DNA of 42,484 nucleotides from Deltaproteobacteria bacterium (GCA_009929215.1 SAAX01000018.1:1-42484); one strand, 5' to 3'. Positions 1 through 8,673 are shown, numbered from the stretch's first letter. Notes: generated by a model from the letters alone, not told the origin. Numbers and translations: made by a program.

Positions 1-592
1 CCTTGCCCAGCTCCAGGGCCTTGAGGTTGGATTCCTGCAACTTGGGCGGCAGGAATTTTTTGATGGCCGCTTCCAGCGCATCCACCCCAAAGGGCAGCAC
101 GCCAGAGGCGCAGACCACGCTCAGCAGCACGGTGTTGCCGCTCTGGACAGATCCGGCCTGCAAGCCAAGCTCGCGGCAGGGCACAAAGTGGCACTGACCG
201 GCAACCTGACGGGCCTTTTCCATGATGTGCTGCATGTCGGGGTATTCTGCCTTGCCCAGCGCAACGCTGAGCGGGGGCAGGGGATCGCTGCTGGAAAAGA
301 TAGCGCCGCCGGGTTGCAGATAGGGCAGGGCGCGCAGGGTTTCCAGCGGTTCAAAGCCAAGCAGCACATCGGCTTCGCCGTAGTCGAGCTTGGGCGAACG
401 CCAGCCGCCGAGCAGCATGACAGATTCCACCACACCGCCGCGCTGGGCCATGCCGTGCACTTCGCCTGCCACTACATCAAGGCCGGCTTCCAGAGCCGTG
501 CGCGCCATAAGGGTGGTGGCCGTCAGGGTTCCCTGCCCGCCAACACCGGTAAAGAATATACGCATCCGCTTTTGCATTTCTTGAGTCTTCAT
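1..592 (-). CDS. iorB: Indolepyruvate:ferredoxin oxidoreductase, beta subunit (partial)
   Basis: Reads leftwards from an ATG at 592 and is cut by the window edge, leaving about 197 codons. The protein starts MKTQEMQKRMRIFFTGVGGQ; the GVGGQGT motif followed by the GEVHGMAQRGG stretch is typical of the gamma-type domain of 2-oxoacid:acceptor oxidoreductases (IorB/PorG family). With IorA it oxidatively decarboxylates aryl pyruvates such as indolepyruvate to acyl-CoA and passes electrons to ferredoxin in the cytoplasm. It starts 13 bp after the iorA stop, with a GAAGGGGAA purine-rich ribosome site, so the two are one operon. The missing C-terminus cannot be judged. Confidence 0.9.
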   Translation of the reverse strand, partial: MKTQEMQKRMRIFFTGVGGQGTLTATTLMARTALEAGLDVVAGEVHGMAQRGGVVESVMLLGGWRSPKLDYGEADVLLGFEPLETLRALPYLQPGGAIFSSSDPLPPLSVALGKAEYPDMQHIMEKARQVAGQCHFVPCRELGLQAGSVQSGNTVLLSVVCASGVLPFGVDALEAAIKKFLPPKLQESNLKALELGK

Positions 593-605
593 AGTGTTCC
601 CCTTC

Positions 606-2456
606 CTACCGCTTCCGCGCCTTAAAGGCCGTGGGCGCAACCTGCAAACAGACCATGCAGCCCGTGCAGAGCGTGGCGTCTACAGCAAGATTGTCGCCCT
701 CGCGGTAAAAGGCGGGGCAAGCCAGCTGCTCGAGGCAACGCATGGCTTCGGGCCCCTGCACGGCCACTTCGGCCACCTGGGGCTGCGCCTTTTTGAGCTG
801 ACGGCGGGCATACAGCACACAGGGTTCTTCCGTAATCAGCACGCGAACGCCGGTCTGGGTTTTCATTTCTTCCAGAGCCTTGGTAACGGCCTTGACGTTG
901 AACGAGCGCACCTTGGTGCACTGGGTAACGCCCATGGCACGCACGATGGTTTCGATATCCATGTGCTGGCTCATGGAGCCGAGCATGTCCTGCACCATAC
1001 CGGGGTTGGGCTGGTGGCCTGTCATGGCCGTTGTGCCGTTGTCCAGAATAACAAGAATAATGTCGTGCTGGTTGAAAACGGCGTTGGCAAGGCCGGTCAT
1101 GCCGGAATGGAAGAACGTGGAATCGCCGATAAAGGCCACCACGGGCTTGCCAGAAGCGCGGGCAAAGCCGCTGCCCGCAGAAACCGAAGACCCCATGCAC
1201 ACCAGAAAGTCCGCACCGCGCAGGGGCGGCAGCAGGCCAAGGGTGTAGCAGCCGATATCGCTGGAATAGAAGGCATCGTCGCCAAAAACCTGCCGGGTGG
1301 CATAGTAAACGGCGCGGTGCGAGCAACCGGCGCAAAGGTTCGGCGGGCGGCCCGGCAGCTCAAGATCGACACTGCGCACGGGCTTGGCCGGGCAGGGCGT
1401 ATCGAGCCACGAAGAAATGCGGCGCATGACAAGGGTAGTGGAGTATTCGCCCTGGCCGGTGAGGCCAGAATCCTTGCCCTCGATACGCACGTGGATGTCC
1501 TGCTTTTGCACCAGCGCGCGGATGTCCTGTTCCAGAAGGTCAACGCCTTCTTCCAGCACCAGCACGCGGTCGCAGCCGCGCAGAAATTCGGTGATCATGT
1601 TGGTGGGCAGGGGCCAGGTCATGCCCAGCTCAAGCACGCGCACGCGGTCTTCCCAGCCGCCAGCCGCAAGGGCGTCGGCCAGATAGTTGCGGGCCACGCC
1701 GCTGGTGATGATGCCAAGGCGCGTGGGGCTCTGCGGTTCGCGAACCGTGTTGAAACGGCTCGATTCCGCAAACTGGCGGGCTTTTTCGATGATGCCGTCA
1801 AGCACCAGATGGCGCTTGCGGGCCACAGCGGGAACCGGCACAAAACGGCTGGGATCGCGCTTGAATTCCACCTTGGGCTGGGTAGCGGGCAGGTCGTCAA
1901 AATCCACCGCGCCGCGCATGTGGCTGACGCGCGTGGTAGTGCGCAGCATCACGGGCTGTTGCAGCTCGCGGGCAAGGCGAAAAGCCTCGCGGGTCATGTC
2001 CTTGGCTTCCTGCGCGGTGACAGGCTCAAAACAGGGCAGCAGGGCAAAGCGGGCGTAGGTGCGGTTGTCCTGTTCGTTCTGGCTCGAGTGGCAGCCGGGG
2101 TCGTCTGCGGTCAGCAGCACCATGCCGCCGGGCAGGCCCGTGTACACCGAGGTGAACAGCGGGTCGGCAGCCACGTTGACGCCCACGTGCTTCATGGTCA
2201 CAAGGCTCATGGCACCGCCCAGGGCAGCGCCGGCGGCCACTTCAAGGGCCACCTTTTCGTTGACGGAATATTCCAGCCTGTAGCGGCCCTCGCCGCCAAG
2301 GCGGTGGAACGTGTCCGGCACTTCCGAAGACGGCGTGCCAGGGTAGCAGCTGACCATATGTACGCCCGCTTCAAGCGCGCCGCGCACAATGGCCTCGTTG
2401 CCCAACAGCAGGTGTCGCTCGCCGCGAGCACCCTGCAACAGCGGATGATTGCTCAT
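606..2456 (-). CDS. iorA: Indolepyruvate:ferredoxin oxidoreductase, alpha subunit
   Basis: 616 residues, the usual length for IorA. The frame is open further upstream, but the ATG at 2456 has GGAGG five bases away and gives the family-like N-terminus MSNHPLLQGARGERHLLLGN, so I use it. The N-terminal half is the pyrimidine-binding/TPP domain (YPGTPSSEV), and the C-terminal half holds the TPP-binding core (CAGCSHR, then GDSTFFHSGMTGL). It makes the catalytic TPP subunit of the IorAB heterodimer. The C-terminal ferredoxin-like module is degenerate: it has CTGCMVC, but the position of the fourth Cys in the second motif is Ala (LQVAP) and the first motif is reduced to C-x5-CP. This suggests one [4Fe-4S] cluster instead of two (see findings). 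Confidence 0.93.
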   Translation of the reverse strand: MSNHPLLQGARGERHLLLGNEAIVRGALEAGVHMVSCYPGTPSSEVPDTFHRLGGEGRYRLEYSVNEKVALEVAAGAALGGAMSLVTMKHVGVNVAADPLFTSVYTGLPGGMVLLTADDPGCHSSQNEQDNRTYARFALLPCFEPVTAQEAKDMTREAFRLARELQQPVMLRTTTRVSHMRGAVDFDDLPATQPKVEFKRDPSRFVPVPAVARKRHLVLDGIIEKARQFAESSRFNTVREPQSPTRLGIITSGVARNYLADALAAGGWEDRVRVLELGMTWPLPTNMITEFLRGCDRVLVLEEGVDLLEQDIRALVQKQDIHVRIEGKDSGLTGQGEYSTTLVMRRISSWLDTPCPAKPVRSVDLELPGRPPNLCAGCSHRAVYYATRQVFGDDAFYSSDIGCYTLGLLPPLRGADFLVCMGSSVSAGSGFARASGKPVVAFIGDSTFFHSGMTGLANAVFNQHDIILVILDNGTTAMTGHQPNPGMVQDMLGSMSQHMDIETIVRAMGVTQCTKVRSFNVKAVTKALEEMKTQTGVRVLITEEPCVLYARRQLKKAQPQVAEVAVQGPEAMRCLEQLACPAFYREGDNLAVDATLCTGCMVCLQVAPTAFKARKR

Positions 2457-2540
2457 GTTCCCTCCAGGCCCAGGCAGAAGTTGCCCGAACCGCAACTGGA
2501 TGCAAAATGGCGCGGCCCAAGCGGCCCCGCCTACAATGAC

Positions 2541-2575
2541 GCAAGCCCGCGCTGTTTGCACATGCGCGGGCTTGC
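2541..2575 (-). terminator. Perfect 12-bp hairpin between TPR gene and iorA
   Basis: GCAAGCCCGCGC (2541-2552) and its exact reverse complement (2564-2575) surround an 11-base loop just downstream of the stop of the leftward TPR gene. Neither side has a T-tract, so it may be a weak terminator, an mRNA-end stabiliser or a processing signal before iorA rather than a full intrinsic terminator. Confidence 0.5.
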
Positions 2576-2585
2576 GAAGAAATAT

Positions 2586-3335
2586 TTACTGGGCTTTGCC
2601 GGGGGCTTTTGCGCCAGCGCCGTCTGGCGCTGCCGGGGTTGCAGCCTGGGCGGCTTCTTCGTCCACAATCTTGGGTGCCAGCGCGTAGGCGCGTGCGCGG
2701 AAGTACTCGCTGTTAAGCCCCTGCGCCTCGCGCGACAGAGCCAGATACATGCGGGCGGCCTGTTCGGTCTGCCCGGCAACCACAGCGGCCTCGGCAGTCA
2801 TCTGCTTGAGCTGGGGCGCAGTTACTTCGCCCGGCAGGGCCGATTGCAGCTGTTGCAGCAGAGCCAGGGCCTCGGCATATTTGCCAGACTTGAGCATCAC
2901 AGCGGCTTCGTTCATGCCCGCCACCAGTGCCAGAGAGCCATCGCCCTCTTTGGCGGCCTTGGCAAAGGCGCTGGCTGCGGTGGCGGTGTCGCCATTGCTC
3001 ATGGCGCTTTGACCCAGCACCAGATAGGCCGAAAAGCGCACATCTGCCGGGGCTTTTTCTGCCAGAGCGGCGAGTTCCTTGACCTGAGCGGGGCCGCTGG
3101 TTTGCAGAACAATGCGTGCCAGCGACTGGCGCGCCTCGTCGTTTTTGCTGGTGGTGTACCAGCGCCAGATGCCCGTACCAGCCAGAACCAGCACAAACAG
3201 CACCACAATGCTGGCTATGGTGCCAGCGTGGCGCAGCATGAACTGGAGCATGGGAGCGCTTTCAGAGCTGACTTCGGCCTGAAGGTCGCGCAGCAGGGGG
3301 GAATCCTCCGCGCCTTGATTCTTTTGCGGATTCAT
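2586..3335 (-). CDS. Membrane-anchored tetratricopeptide repeat protein (YfgM-like)
   Basis: 249 residues. A cytoplasmic N-terminus of about 35 residues is followed by one transmembrane segment (about 36-56, IASIVVLFVLVLAGTGIWRW) and then Ala-rich helical repeats typical of TPRs (ALAEKAPADVRFSAYLVLGQ onward) up to about residue 230, ending in a Pro/Ala-rich tail. The layout (short N-terminus, single TM, periplasmic TPRs) resembles YfgM, an accessory factor of the SecYEG translocon, but repeat proteins diverge fast and the assignment is only by architecture. The ATG at 3335 has AAGGAG nine bases upstream. It is divergent from proA and lies upstream of iorAB on the same strand, separated from it by a hairpin. 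Confidence 0.75.
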   Translation of the reverse strand: MNPQKNQGAEDSPLLRDLQAEVSSESAPMLQFMLRHAGTIASIVVLFVLVLAGTGIWRWYTTSKNDEARQSLARIVLQTSGPAQVKELAALAEKAPADVRFSAYLVLGQSAMSNGDTATAASAFAKAAKEGDGSLALVAGMNEAAVMLKSGKYAEALALLQQLQSALPGEVTAPQLKQMTAEAAVVAGQTEQAARMYLALSREAQGLNSEYFRARAYALAPKIVDEEAAQAATPAAPDGAGAKAPGKAQ

Positions 3336-3523
3336 GTATCAAAACTCCTTACAGGGAGGCGGAACCGCCGTTGTTTTTCCACGCATTTGCCCTGCGCGAA
3401 TGGTCTTCGGCGGAGCTGGACGGAAGCTTTTTACTTAGGCCACAATCAACCCCTCTGTCAAAACAAATATCCCTTTGGTCAGGCTGCCTGCGCGGCCCCG
3501 GCCAATCAGCACAAGGAGTTCGC

Positions 3524-4783
3524 ATGACGCCTGCAGAAGAAATGACGCGCCTCGGCGCGCGGGCAAAGGAAGCAGCCAGGGCCATAGCCAAGGCGCACCC
3601 CGATGCCAAATCGCAAGCCCTGCTGGGGCTGGCAGAATTGCTGCAGGAAAGGCAGGCCGAAATTCTGGCCGCCAATGCCCAGGATTTGGCTGCGGCTCGC
3701 GCCGCCGGGCAGGACGAGCCCCGCCTTGACCGCCTTACGCTCACGCCCGCTATTATGGATGAAATGCGCGCCGCCTGCCGCCACGTGGCCAACCTGCCTG
3801 ATCCCGTTGGGGCCACCGAACGTCAGTGGCAGCGGCCCAACGGCATTCTTGTGGGCCGCATGCGCGTGCCGCTGGGCGTGATTGCCATGATTTACGAGGC
3901 GCGCCCCAACGTGACCATCGACGCCGCCATTTTGTGCATCAAGGCGGGTAACGCGGTTATTTTGCGCGGCGGCAGCGAGGCTCTGCGCTCGAATATGGCC
4001 CTTGCCAAGGCGCTGAGCGATGCCCTTGCCCAGGCCGGTTTGCCTGGTGATGCCGCACAGCTTGTTTCCATACCCGGCCATGAGGCTGTAAATGCCCTAT
4101 GCAAGCTCGACAAATATATTGATGTGATCATCCCGCGCGGGGGCGAGGGCCTTGTGCGCGCCGTGACCGAGGCGGCCACCATGCCTGTGCTCAAGCACTT
4201 CAAGGGTGTGTGCCACGCATATATTGATGCGGATGCCGACCTTGATGCCGCCACCGAGATCGTTTTCAACGGCAAGGTGCAGCGCCCCGGCGTGTGCAAC
4301 GCGCTGGAATGCCTGCTGGTGCACCGCGATGTGGCCGGGGCTTTTTTGCCCAAGGTTGCGGCCAAGCTTAGCGCTGCTGGCGTGGAATTTCGCGCTTGCC
4401 CGGCTTCGTTGCCCTTGCTGGGTGCAACTGCCGTGGCGCAGCAGCCCGATGATCTGGGGCAGGAATTTCATGCGCTGGTGCTGGCTGTTCGCGTGGTGGA
4501 AAGCATGGATGCGGCACTGGATCACATTGCCCGCTACGGCTCCAACCATACGGAAATCATCTGCACCAACAACCACGATCACGCAATGCGTTTTCTGCGC
4601 GAGGCGGATGCCTCCATGGTGGCGGTCAACGCTTCCAGCCGTTTTAACGACGGCGGCCAGCTAGGCCTTGGTGCGGAGATCGGTATTTCTACATCAAAAC
4701 TGCATGCATACGGCCCCATGGGTGTGGACGAACTGACCACCACCAAGTTTGTGGTATTGGGGCAGGGGCAGGTGCGCCGATAG
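3524..4783 (+). CDS. proA: Gamma-glutamyl phosphate reductase
   Basis: 419 residues, matching the family's usual ~417. It catalyses NADPH-dependent reduction of L-glutamyl 5-phosphate to glutamate 5-semialdehyde, the second step of proline synthesis, in the cytoplasm. Aldehyde-dehydrogenase-fold landmarks are visible: IYEARPNVTIDAAILCIKAG, the LRGGSEA loop, IIPRGGEGLVR, and the catalytic Cys in RPGVCNALE. The open frame extends upstream, but the ATG at 3524 has AAGGAG at 3512-3517 and gives the expected N-terminus (MTPAEEMTRLGARAKEAAR). The stop TAG is followed at once by the nadD ATG, so the two genes form an operon. Confidence 0.97.
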   Translation: MTPAEEMTRLGARAKEAARAIAKAHPDAKSQALLGLAELLQERQAEILAANAQDLAAARAAGQDEPRLDRLTLTPAIMDEMRAACRHVANLPDPVGATERQWQRPNGILVGRMRVPLGVIAMIYEARPNVTIDAAILCIKAGNAVILRGGSEALRSNMALAKALSDALAQAGLPGDAAQLVSIPGHEAVNALCKLDKYIDVIIPRGGEGLVRAVTEAATMPVLKHFKGVCHAYIDADADLDAATEIVFNGKVQRPGVCNALECLLVHRDVAGAFLPKVAAKLSAAGVEFRACPASLPLLGATAVAQQPDDLGQEFHALVLAVRVVESMDAALDHIARYGSNHTEIICTNNHDHAMRFLREADASMVAVNASSRFNDGGQLGLGAEIGISTSKLHAYGPMGVDELTTTKFVVLGQGQVRR

Positions 4784-5497
4784 ATGACTGAAACGGCGTC
4801 CCCCCCGCCGGGAAGAGCCCTGCTGGGCGGCAGTTTTAACCCTCCCCATGTGGGACACTTGCGTTTGGCCATAGAGGCGCGCGAGGCCCTAGGCGACCTT
4901 GTGCAGGGGGTTGATATGATTCCCTGCGCCGTGCCGCCGCACAAGGCGCAGAGCGGCATGCTGCCCTTTGAGCTGCGTGCCCGCATGGTTGAGGCCTGTG
5001 CAGAGTCCCTTTCCTGGTTGCGATGCAACCGGGCCGAGGCTCTGCGGCAGGGGCCCTCGTACACATGGGATACGCTGTGCGCCTACCGCGAGGCCGAGCC
5101 GCAAACTGAGCTGTATTTTATCTTGGGCAGCCCCGATTTTGCCCTGCTGTCTACCTGGCACAGGGGGCTTGAGCTGCCGCAGCTGTGTCATTTTGTGGTT
5201 GTGCCCCGTAAGGGGCATACTGCCGGGGATTTTATGGCTGCTGCCAAGGCGCTGTGGCCCACGGCCCAGCAGCGGCCGCCCGTGCTGCCCGGGTGCGTCT
5301 GCATGGCTCTGCCGGGTGGCGGGCTGGCGCATTTTCTGGATGTGCCGTGGCTGGCGGTGAGTGCCTCGCGGGTGCGTCAGCTCTGGCTGGCGGGCCGCAA
5401 TGTTGATTTTCTTGTGCCAGGTGCCGCCTTGCAGATTTTGCACAACAACGCCCATACGGTGCGGCGGCATTGGGCTGAGGACGATTTGGCATGTTGA
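4784..5497 (+). CDS. nadD: Nicotinate-nucleotide adenylyltransferase
   Basis: 237 residues. It transfers AMP from ATP to nicotinate mononucleotide to form deamido-NAD in NAD biosynthesis. The nucleotidyltransferase signature is near the N-terminus (GGSFNPPHVGHLRLA, with the HxGH-type motif), and the C-terminal phosphate-binding motif is VSASRVRQLW, equivalent to the family's ISxTxxR. FILGSPDFALLSTWH corresponds to the conserved LGxDxxxxxxxW region, with Asp kept. The start codon directly abuts the proA stop and the 3' end overlaps the next TPR gene by 7 bp, so translation is probably coupled. Confidence 0.93.
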   Translation: MTETASPPPGRALLGGSFNPPHVGHLRLAIEAREALGDLVQGVDMIPCAVPPHKAQSGMLPFELRARMVEACAESLSWLRCNRAEALRQGPSYTWDTLCAYREAEPQTELYFILGSPDFALLSTWHRGLELPQLCHFVVVPRKGHTAGDFMAAAKALWPTAQQRPPVLPGCVCMALPGGGLAHFLDVPWLAVSASRVRQLWLAGRNVDFLVPGAALQILHNNAHTVRRHWAEDDLAC

Positions 5498-6309
5498 CCA
5501 CTGCTCCCAAATCCATTCGCGAAAATATCGCGCGCGCCAAGGGATATCTGCGGCGTGACGAGGTGGAGCGCGCCCTTGTGACCATGAGTGAGGCCGTGCG
5601 CCAGCTCGCGGAAATCAAACTTGCGCGCTCGGCACGGGCAGAGCTGGAAATTCAGATAGACGAGTTTTTGTTGGGCCTTGTGCGCCACAGCGTTTTGCAG
5701 CCTCTGCTCGACCCCGGCCATACGGGCAAGCCACGCAGCATCAGCTTGCAGCAGGGCAAGGAGGCCGCGCTCTCTACCGTGCTGGACGGGCTGGCAAAAA
5801 TTTTACAGACATCGGCAGAACAGGCCGTGCAGCAAAAGGCCGAAGACCAGCTGGCGCGCAAAAAACAGCTCATCAGCAACGGGCTGGAATTTTTGCGCGA
5901 TGGACAGGTGGCCAAAGGGCGGGCCTTTTTAAAGCGCATTGTGGAAGAATTTGGCGACGAAGAGGGCATTCGCCTGCAAATGGGCCAGATTTTTGCCGCC
6001 GCAGGGCTTTTTGCCGAGGCTGCCGCCATGTATGAAGAAGCCATGGCTCTGCAACCACGCGAGTCTGCGGCCTACACCGGGGCCGTTGCCGCCTGGATGG
6101 AGCTGCGCGAATACGAAAAGGCCGAGGCCGTGTACAAGGCCGTGCTGCGCACCTTTGGCGGGCATGCCTCTACCTTTGGCAAGATGGCAAAGATGTATCT
6201 GGATTGGCACAAAAAGCATGATGCGGAAGAAGCCGCCCTGCGCGCCCTGCAAACAGACCCCGAGCAGGCCGACGCCCTGGAAGTGATGGCCGCGCTCGAC
6301 AAACGGTAG
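5491..6309 (+). CDS. Tetratricopeptide repeat protein
   Basis: 272 residues, without signal peptide or transmembrane segment, so probably cytoplasmic. The N-terminal half is helical and charged (IARAKGYLRRDEVERALVTM, then a long KAEDQLARKKQLISNGLEFL stretch). The C-terminal half shows at least three TPR-like units (GQIFAAAGLFAEAAAMYEEA; AYTGAVAAWMELREYEKAEA; KMYLDWHKKHDAEEAALRAL). It starts inside the last codons of nadD (7-bp overlap) and is the third gene of the proA-nadD operon. No enzyme motif is seen; it presumably acts as a protein-interaction scaffold. The following gene is tRNA-Ser, about 190 bp away. Confidence 0.8.
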   Translation: MLTTAPKSIRENIARAKGYLRRDEVERALVTMSEAVRQLAEIKLARSARAELEIQIDEFLLGLVRHSVLQPLLDPGHTGKPRSISLQQGKEAALSTVLDGLAKILQTSAEQAVQQKAEDQLARKKQLISNGLEFLRDGQVAKGRAFLKRIVEEFGDEEGIRLQMGQIFAAAGLFAEAAAMYEEAMALQPRESAAYTGAVAAWMELREYEKAEAVYKAVLRTFGGHASTFGKMAKMYLDWHKKHDAEEAALRALQTDPEQADALEVMAALDKR

Positions 6310-6421
6310 GGCGGGGCTGCGGCGGGATGGCCGATTGGCCGCCTCCAGCCAATTTTGCGGCAATTTGTGCGATTGCGGGCCGAAACTTGTGCGTTTTGGC
6401 GGTATCTGTGTCGCAGAACCA

Positions 6422-6450
6422 TTGCCTTTCACCCAAAGATAGAATATAAA
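6422..6450 (+). promoter_or_regulatory. Sigma-70-type promoter of tRNA-Ser
   Basis: TTGCCT at 6422-6427 and TATAAA at 6445-6450 are separated by exactly 17 bp and lie about 47 bp upstream of the mature tRNA 5' end, which fits a primary transcript with a short leader trimmed by RNase P. Based on sequence only. Confidence 0.6.
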
Positions 6451-6497
6451 CCACCTTCGGTTGCAAGCGGGGCTCCCAACGCCCTTTGTGGCCGTGC

Positions 6498-6591
6498 GGA
6501 GAGGTAGCGAAGCGGCCGTAACGCGCTCGACTCGAAATCGAGTTAGGGGTTAATAGCTCCTACGTGGGTTCGAATCCCACCCTCTCCGCCA
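6498..6591 (+). tRNA. tRNA-Ser (anticodon CGA)
   Basis: 94 nt including an encoded CCA. The acceptor stem GGAGAGG (6498-6504) pairs with CCTCTCC (6581-6587). The anticodon stem CTCGA/TCGAG encloses loop CTCGAAA with anticodon CGA at 6533-6535, which reads UCG serine codons. A long variable arm (TAGGGG...CTCCTA) is typical of class II tRNAs such as Ser, and the T arm is GTGGG-TTCGAAT-CCCAC. From the anticodon stem to four bases past the CCA the sequence is duplicated at 19,538-19,606, showing that this gene is an integration target. The tRNA stays intact at the left junction because the element carries the 3' end. Confidence 0.97.
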
Positions 6592-6595
6592 TTTA
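6527..6595 (+). repeat. attL: 69-bp direct repeat overlapping the tRNA-Ser 3' part
   Basis: Identical over 69 bp to 19,538-19,606. It begins in the 5' side of the anticodon stem and ends four bases past the CCA (ATTTA). Repeats that start around the anticodon stem-loop and run through the tRNA 3' end are the classic attachment sites of tyrosine recombinases, and a matching integrase is encoded at 8,827-9,885. Confidence 0.95.
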
Positions 6596-6603
6596 TTGTA
6601 ATA

Positions 6604-6641
6604 AAAACGGCGTGTTGCTTTAGATAGCAACACGCCGTTTT
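6604..6641. terminator. Bidirectional terminator after tRNA-Ser (element-encoded)
   Basis: A 16-bp perfect stem, AAAACGGCGTGTTGCT (6604-6619) and its complement (6626-6641), with a 6-base loop, A-rich on the left and T-rich on the right, so it can act in both directions. It starts eight bases past the repeat and therefore belongs to the element. The ancestral chromosomal terminator is presumably the one now at 19,617-19,649. Confidence 0.85.
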
Positions 6642-6983
6642 CGCGTCAAAAAGGGTATGCTTTTAGCGAGTGCGCGACCATCATACATACCGTCATACAT
6701 ACTTTGGCTCGATCTGCGGGAAAAATTATGCACTTTCTGGGGCAGCGATGTTAGCCCAGCAAAAGCACATTGTTGATTTTAAGTTCTCAGTGATCGAGTA
6801 TTTGCAAGTTAAAGGCATTCAGCCCTTCTCCTGACACTTTGGAGAATAAATGTGCGCGATTACAAACAGCTTGATATAAGTAAATAAGGATTTGCTCCCC
6901 AAGCCATTGCTCATTGAGTAAGTAGGTTGACGCACAGAAAAACCTATGTGACTAGATAAAGAAGTAAATTGGGGGAGGGAAAG
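6642..6983. other. Left-end noncoding region with CATAC direct repeats
   Basis: About 340 bp without a convincing gene. At 6680-6702 the unit TCATACATAC occurs twice, two bases apart. The stretch CATACCGTCATACATACTTT (6686-6705) matches 17 of 20 positions of 19,418-19,437 near the right end. Such end-linked short repeats are candidates for integrase or excisionase arm-type sites. The rest is AT-rich leader before the KAP gene; I see no confident promoter. Confidence 0.45.
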
Positions 6984-8519
6984 ATGAGTCAAGTTCTGGA
7001 CAGCACTTCTACCGAAGAATCTACCTTGCTCGCTTTTAAAAGCTGTGCTGATGATGTGAACAAGGCGACTGTAGACGGCCTTATAGGGCAGCGCAAAGAG
7101 TTAATAGAGTGCTTAACGCCAATCATAAAAAATACCGAAAATGCTTATGTTATCGGGCTTAATTCTGAGTGGGGAAGCGGAAAAACATATTTTCTTCGTG
7201 CATGGCAAAATTATTTGCGTGACACAAACCCAGGCTCAATCTGCGTGTATTTCAATGCGTGGAAAAATGATTTTTCAGGTGACCCATTAGCAAACCTATT
7301 TGCGGCTATCATCGACCAAGCAAGTTCCCCAGAAGCAAAAGTAAACGATGCGCTGAAACAGGGGGCGATAGCGGTTGCAGGATTTGGCTCAAAACTTTGT
7401 AAATTTAGCGGAAAAATTATCAAAGTTGTGGCTGATCCATTAAGTGGAGCTGTAACTGAGTTCGTTGGTAATGCGGGAGAGGCTTTTGTTAATTGGATAA
7501 AGGAAGTGAACGAATCTTCAAATGCATTTAATGAAAAATTGGCTGAGCTCTCAAAAGAAACACGTAATTCAACAAAATTTCCAATTTTTGTGATGATAGA
7601 TGAACTTGATCGCTGTCGCCCAAACTACACAATAGAATTGCTTGAACGGATTAAGCATCTTTTTAATGTTCCCAATGTTGTTTTCCTCTTGGCGATAGAT
7701 GGAAGACAACTCTTGCAGCAAGTTGAACACACCTTTGGGCTTAGATCTTCAGAAATAGCGCTTAGTAATAATAGCGATGGTAATGAAAGATCATCATCTG
7801 GAACAGACACGAGATTGAATTATCTTGGCAAATTTATTGATGTTTTCTATTCATTGCCTGATCCTGACCGTCAGGATTTTGTAAGAATGAAGTTGTCTAA
7901 ACTTCCAGAGTTGCAATGTTATCAACGCAAATTGGATATCTATGGATTTTTTCCGCGCCTTAAAATCGAGAATATCCTGACTGCGGATATGAGCATGTTC
8001 GGGATAAAATCTTTGCGAGAATTGACACAGAACATAGAATTGTTTTCGTTATTTTTACGAATTGAAGCTGGTATAGAATTTGATGAAATTTTTGTCGCTA
8101 CAAACATAATATTTCGCAATTCAAACAGAATGATAACTCATACACAACTTGATGAAACATTCTTTAAAAGATTTGATTGCAGTCATCTGGCTTCTATTTT
8201 CAGAAAATTAGAAACCGTCAGTGTTGGAGAAGGAAAAAAAGAACTAAATAACGTGATTGATCTAACTAGTGCGGAGGCAACTGCATTTTTGTGGATCGTG
8301 TTAAAATTAACCGATAACAAATTAACACCCTACGATGACAACCGGTTTTTTGATCGTTTAGATTTCTGCGTGGCAAATAGCATAGGCTTATATACCGATT
8401 CAAGGGGAGGAGGGATCCGATGTGGATTACCTGTGTCATCAATTGATAAACTTCAACAAAAAGTGATTAAAAAACTACAGTTCCTTGGTAGTTTTTCCAA
8501 AAATATGCAGACTGCGTAA
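6984..8519 (+). CDS. KAP-family P-loop NTPase
   Basis: 511 residues from the ATG at 6984, which follows GGGGGAGGG; a TTG 15 bp upstream is in frame but coincides with that ribosome site. Walker A is at residues ~58-68 (GLNSEWGSGKT), the YFNAWKND motif follows at ~89-97, and Walker B is IFVMIDELDR at ~201-210, all hallmarks of KAP NTPases (PF07693 type). Between Walker A and B is a ~100-residue Gly/Ala-rich insertion (about 125-170), the place where many KAP proteins carry membrane helices, here only weakly hydrophobic. KAP ATPases occur in prophages and defence islands, often membrane-associated, but the target of this one is unknown. It lies alone between attL and the integrase and is strongly AT-rich compared with the core genome. 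Confidence 0.85.
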   Translation: MSQVLDSTSTEESTLLAFKSCADDVNKATVDGLIGQRKELIECLTPIIKNTENAYVIGLNSEWGSGKTYFLRAWQNYLRDTNPGSICVYFNAWKNDFSGDPLANLFAAIIDQASSPEAKVNDALKQGAIAVAGFGSKLCKFSGKIIKVVADPLSGAVTEFVGNAGEAFVNWIKEVNESSNAFNEKLAELSKETRNSTKFPIFVMIDELDRCRPNYTIELLERIKHLFNVPNVVFLLAIDGRQLLQQVEHTFGLRSSEIALSNNSDGNERSSSGTDTRLNYLGKFIDVFYSLPDPDRQDFVRMKLSKLPELQCYQRKLDIYGFFPRLKIENILTADMSMFGIKSLRELTQNIELFSLFLRIEAGIEFDEIFVATNIIFRNSNRMITHTQLDETFFKRFDCSHLASIFRKLETVSVGEGKKELNNVIDLTSAEATAFLWIVLKLTDNKLTPYDDNRFFDRLDFCVANSIGLYTDSRGGGIRCGLPVSSIDKLQQKVIKKLQFLGSFSKNMQTA

Positions 8520-8648
8520 CCCATGATTTGATTTGAACAGTTGTGACACGATGAACTTTTTGAAAATTATGCAGATGCCACTTTGGGCGATTCCATTTTA
8601 CACAAACTCGCGGCGACACTGCACGCATTACTGTTAGTGGCTGGAATC

Positions 8649-8673
8649 GCTTAGATTTAGATTCTAAGCTTTT
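8649..8673 (+). terminator. Probable terminator of the KAP gene
   Basis: GCTTAGA (8649-8655) and TCTAAGC (8663-8669) form a 7-bp stem with a 7-base loop, followed by TTTT. It lies 130 bp past the KAP stop, so it is modest evidence only. The remainder of 8,520-8,773 holds no gene I can support. Confidence 0.4.

Noticed and set aside
594..3527. Long plus-strand open frame of 977 codons opposite iorA and the TPR gene
   Set aside because: It is antisense to two well-recognised genes, is full of His/Gly/Arg as in GC-rich shadow frames, and has no recognisable domain.
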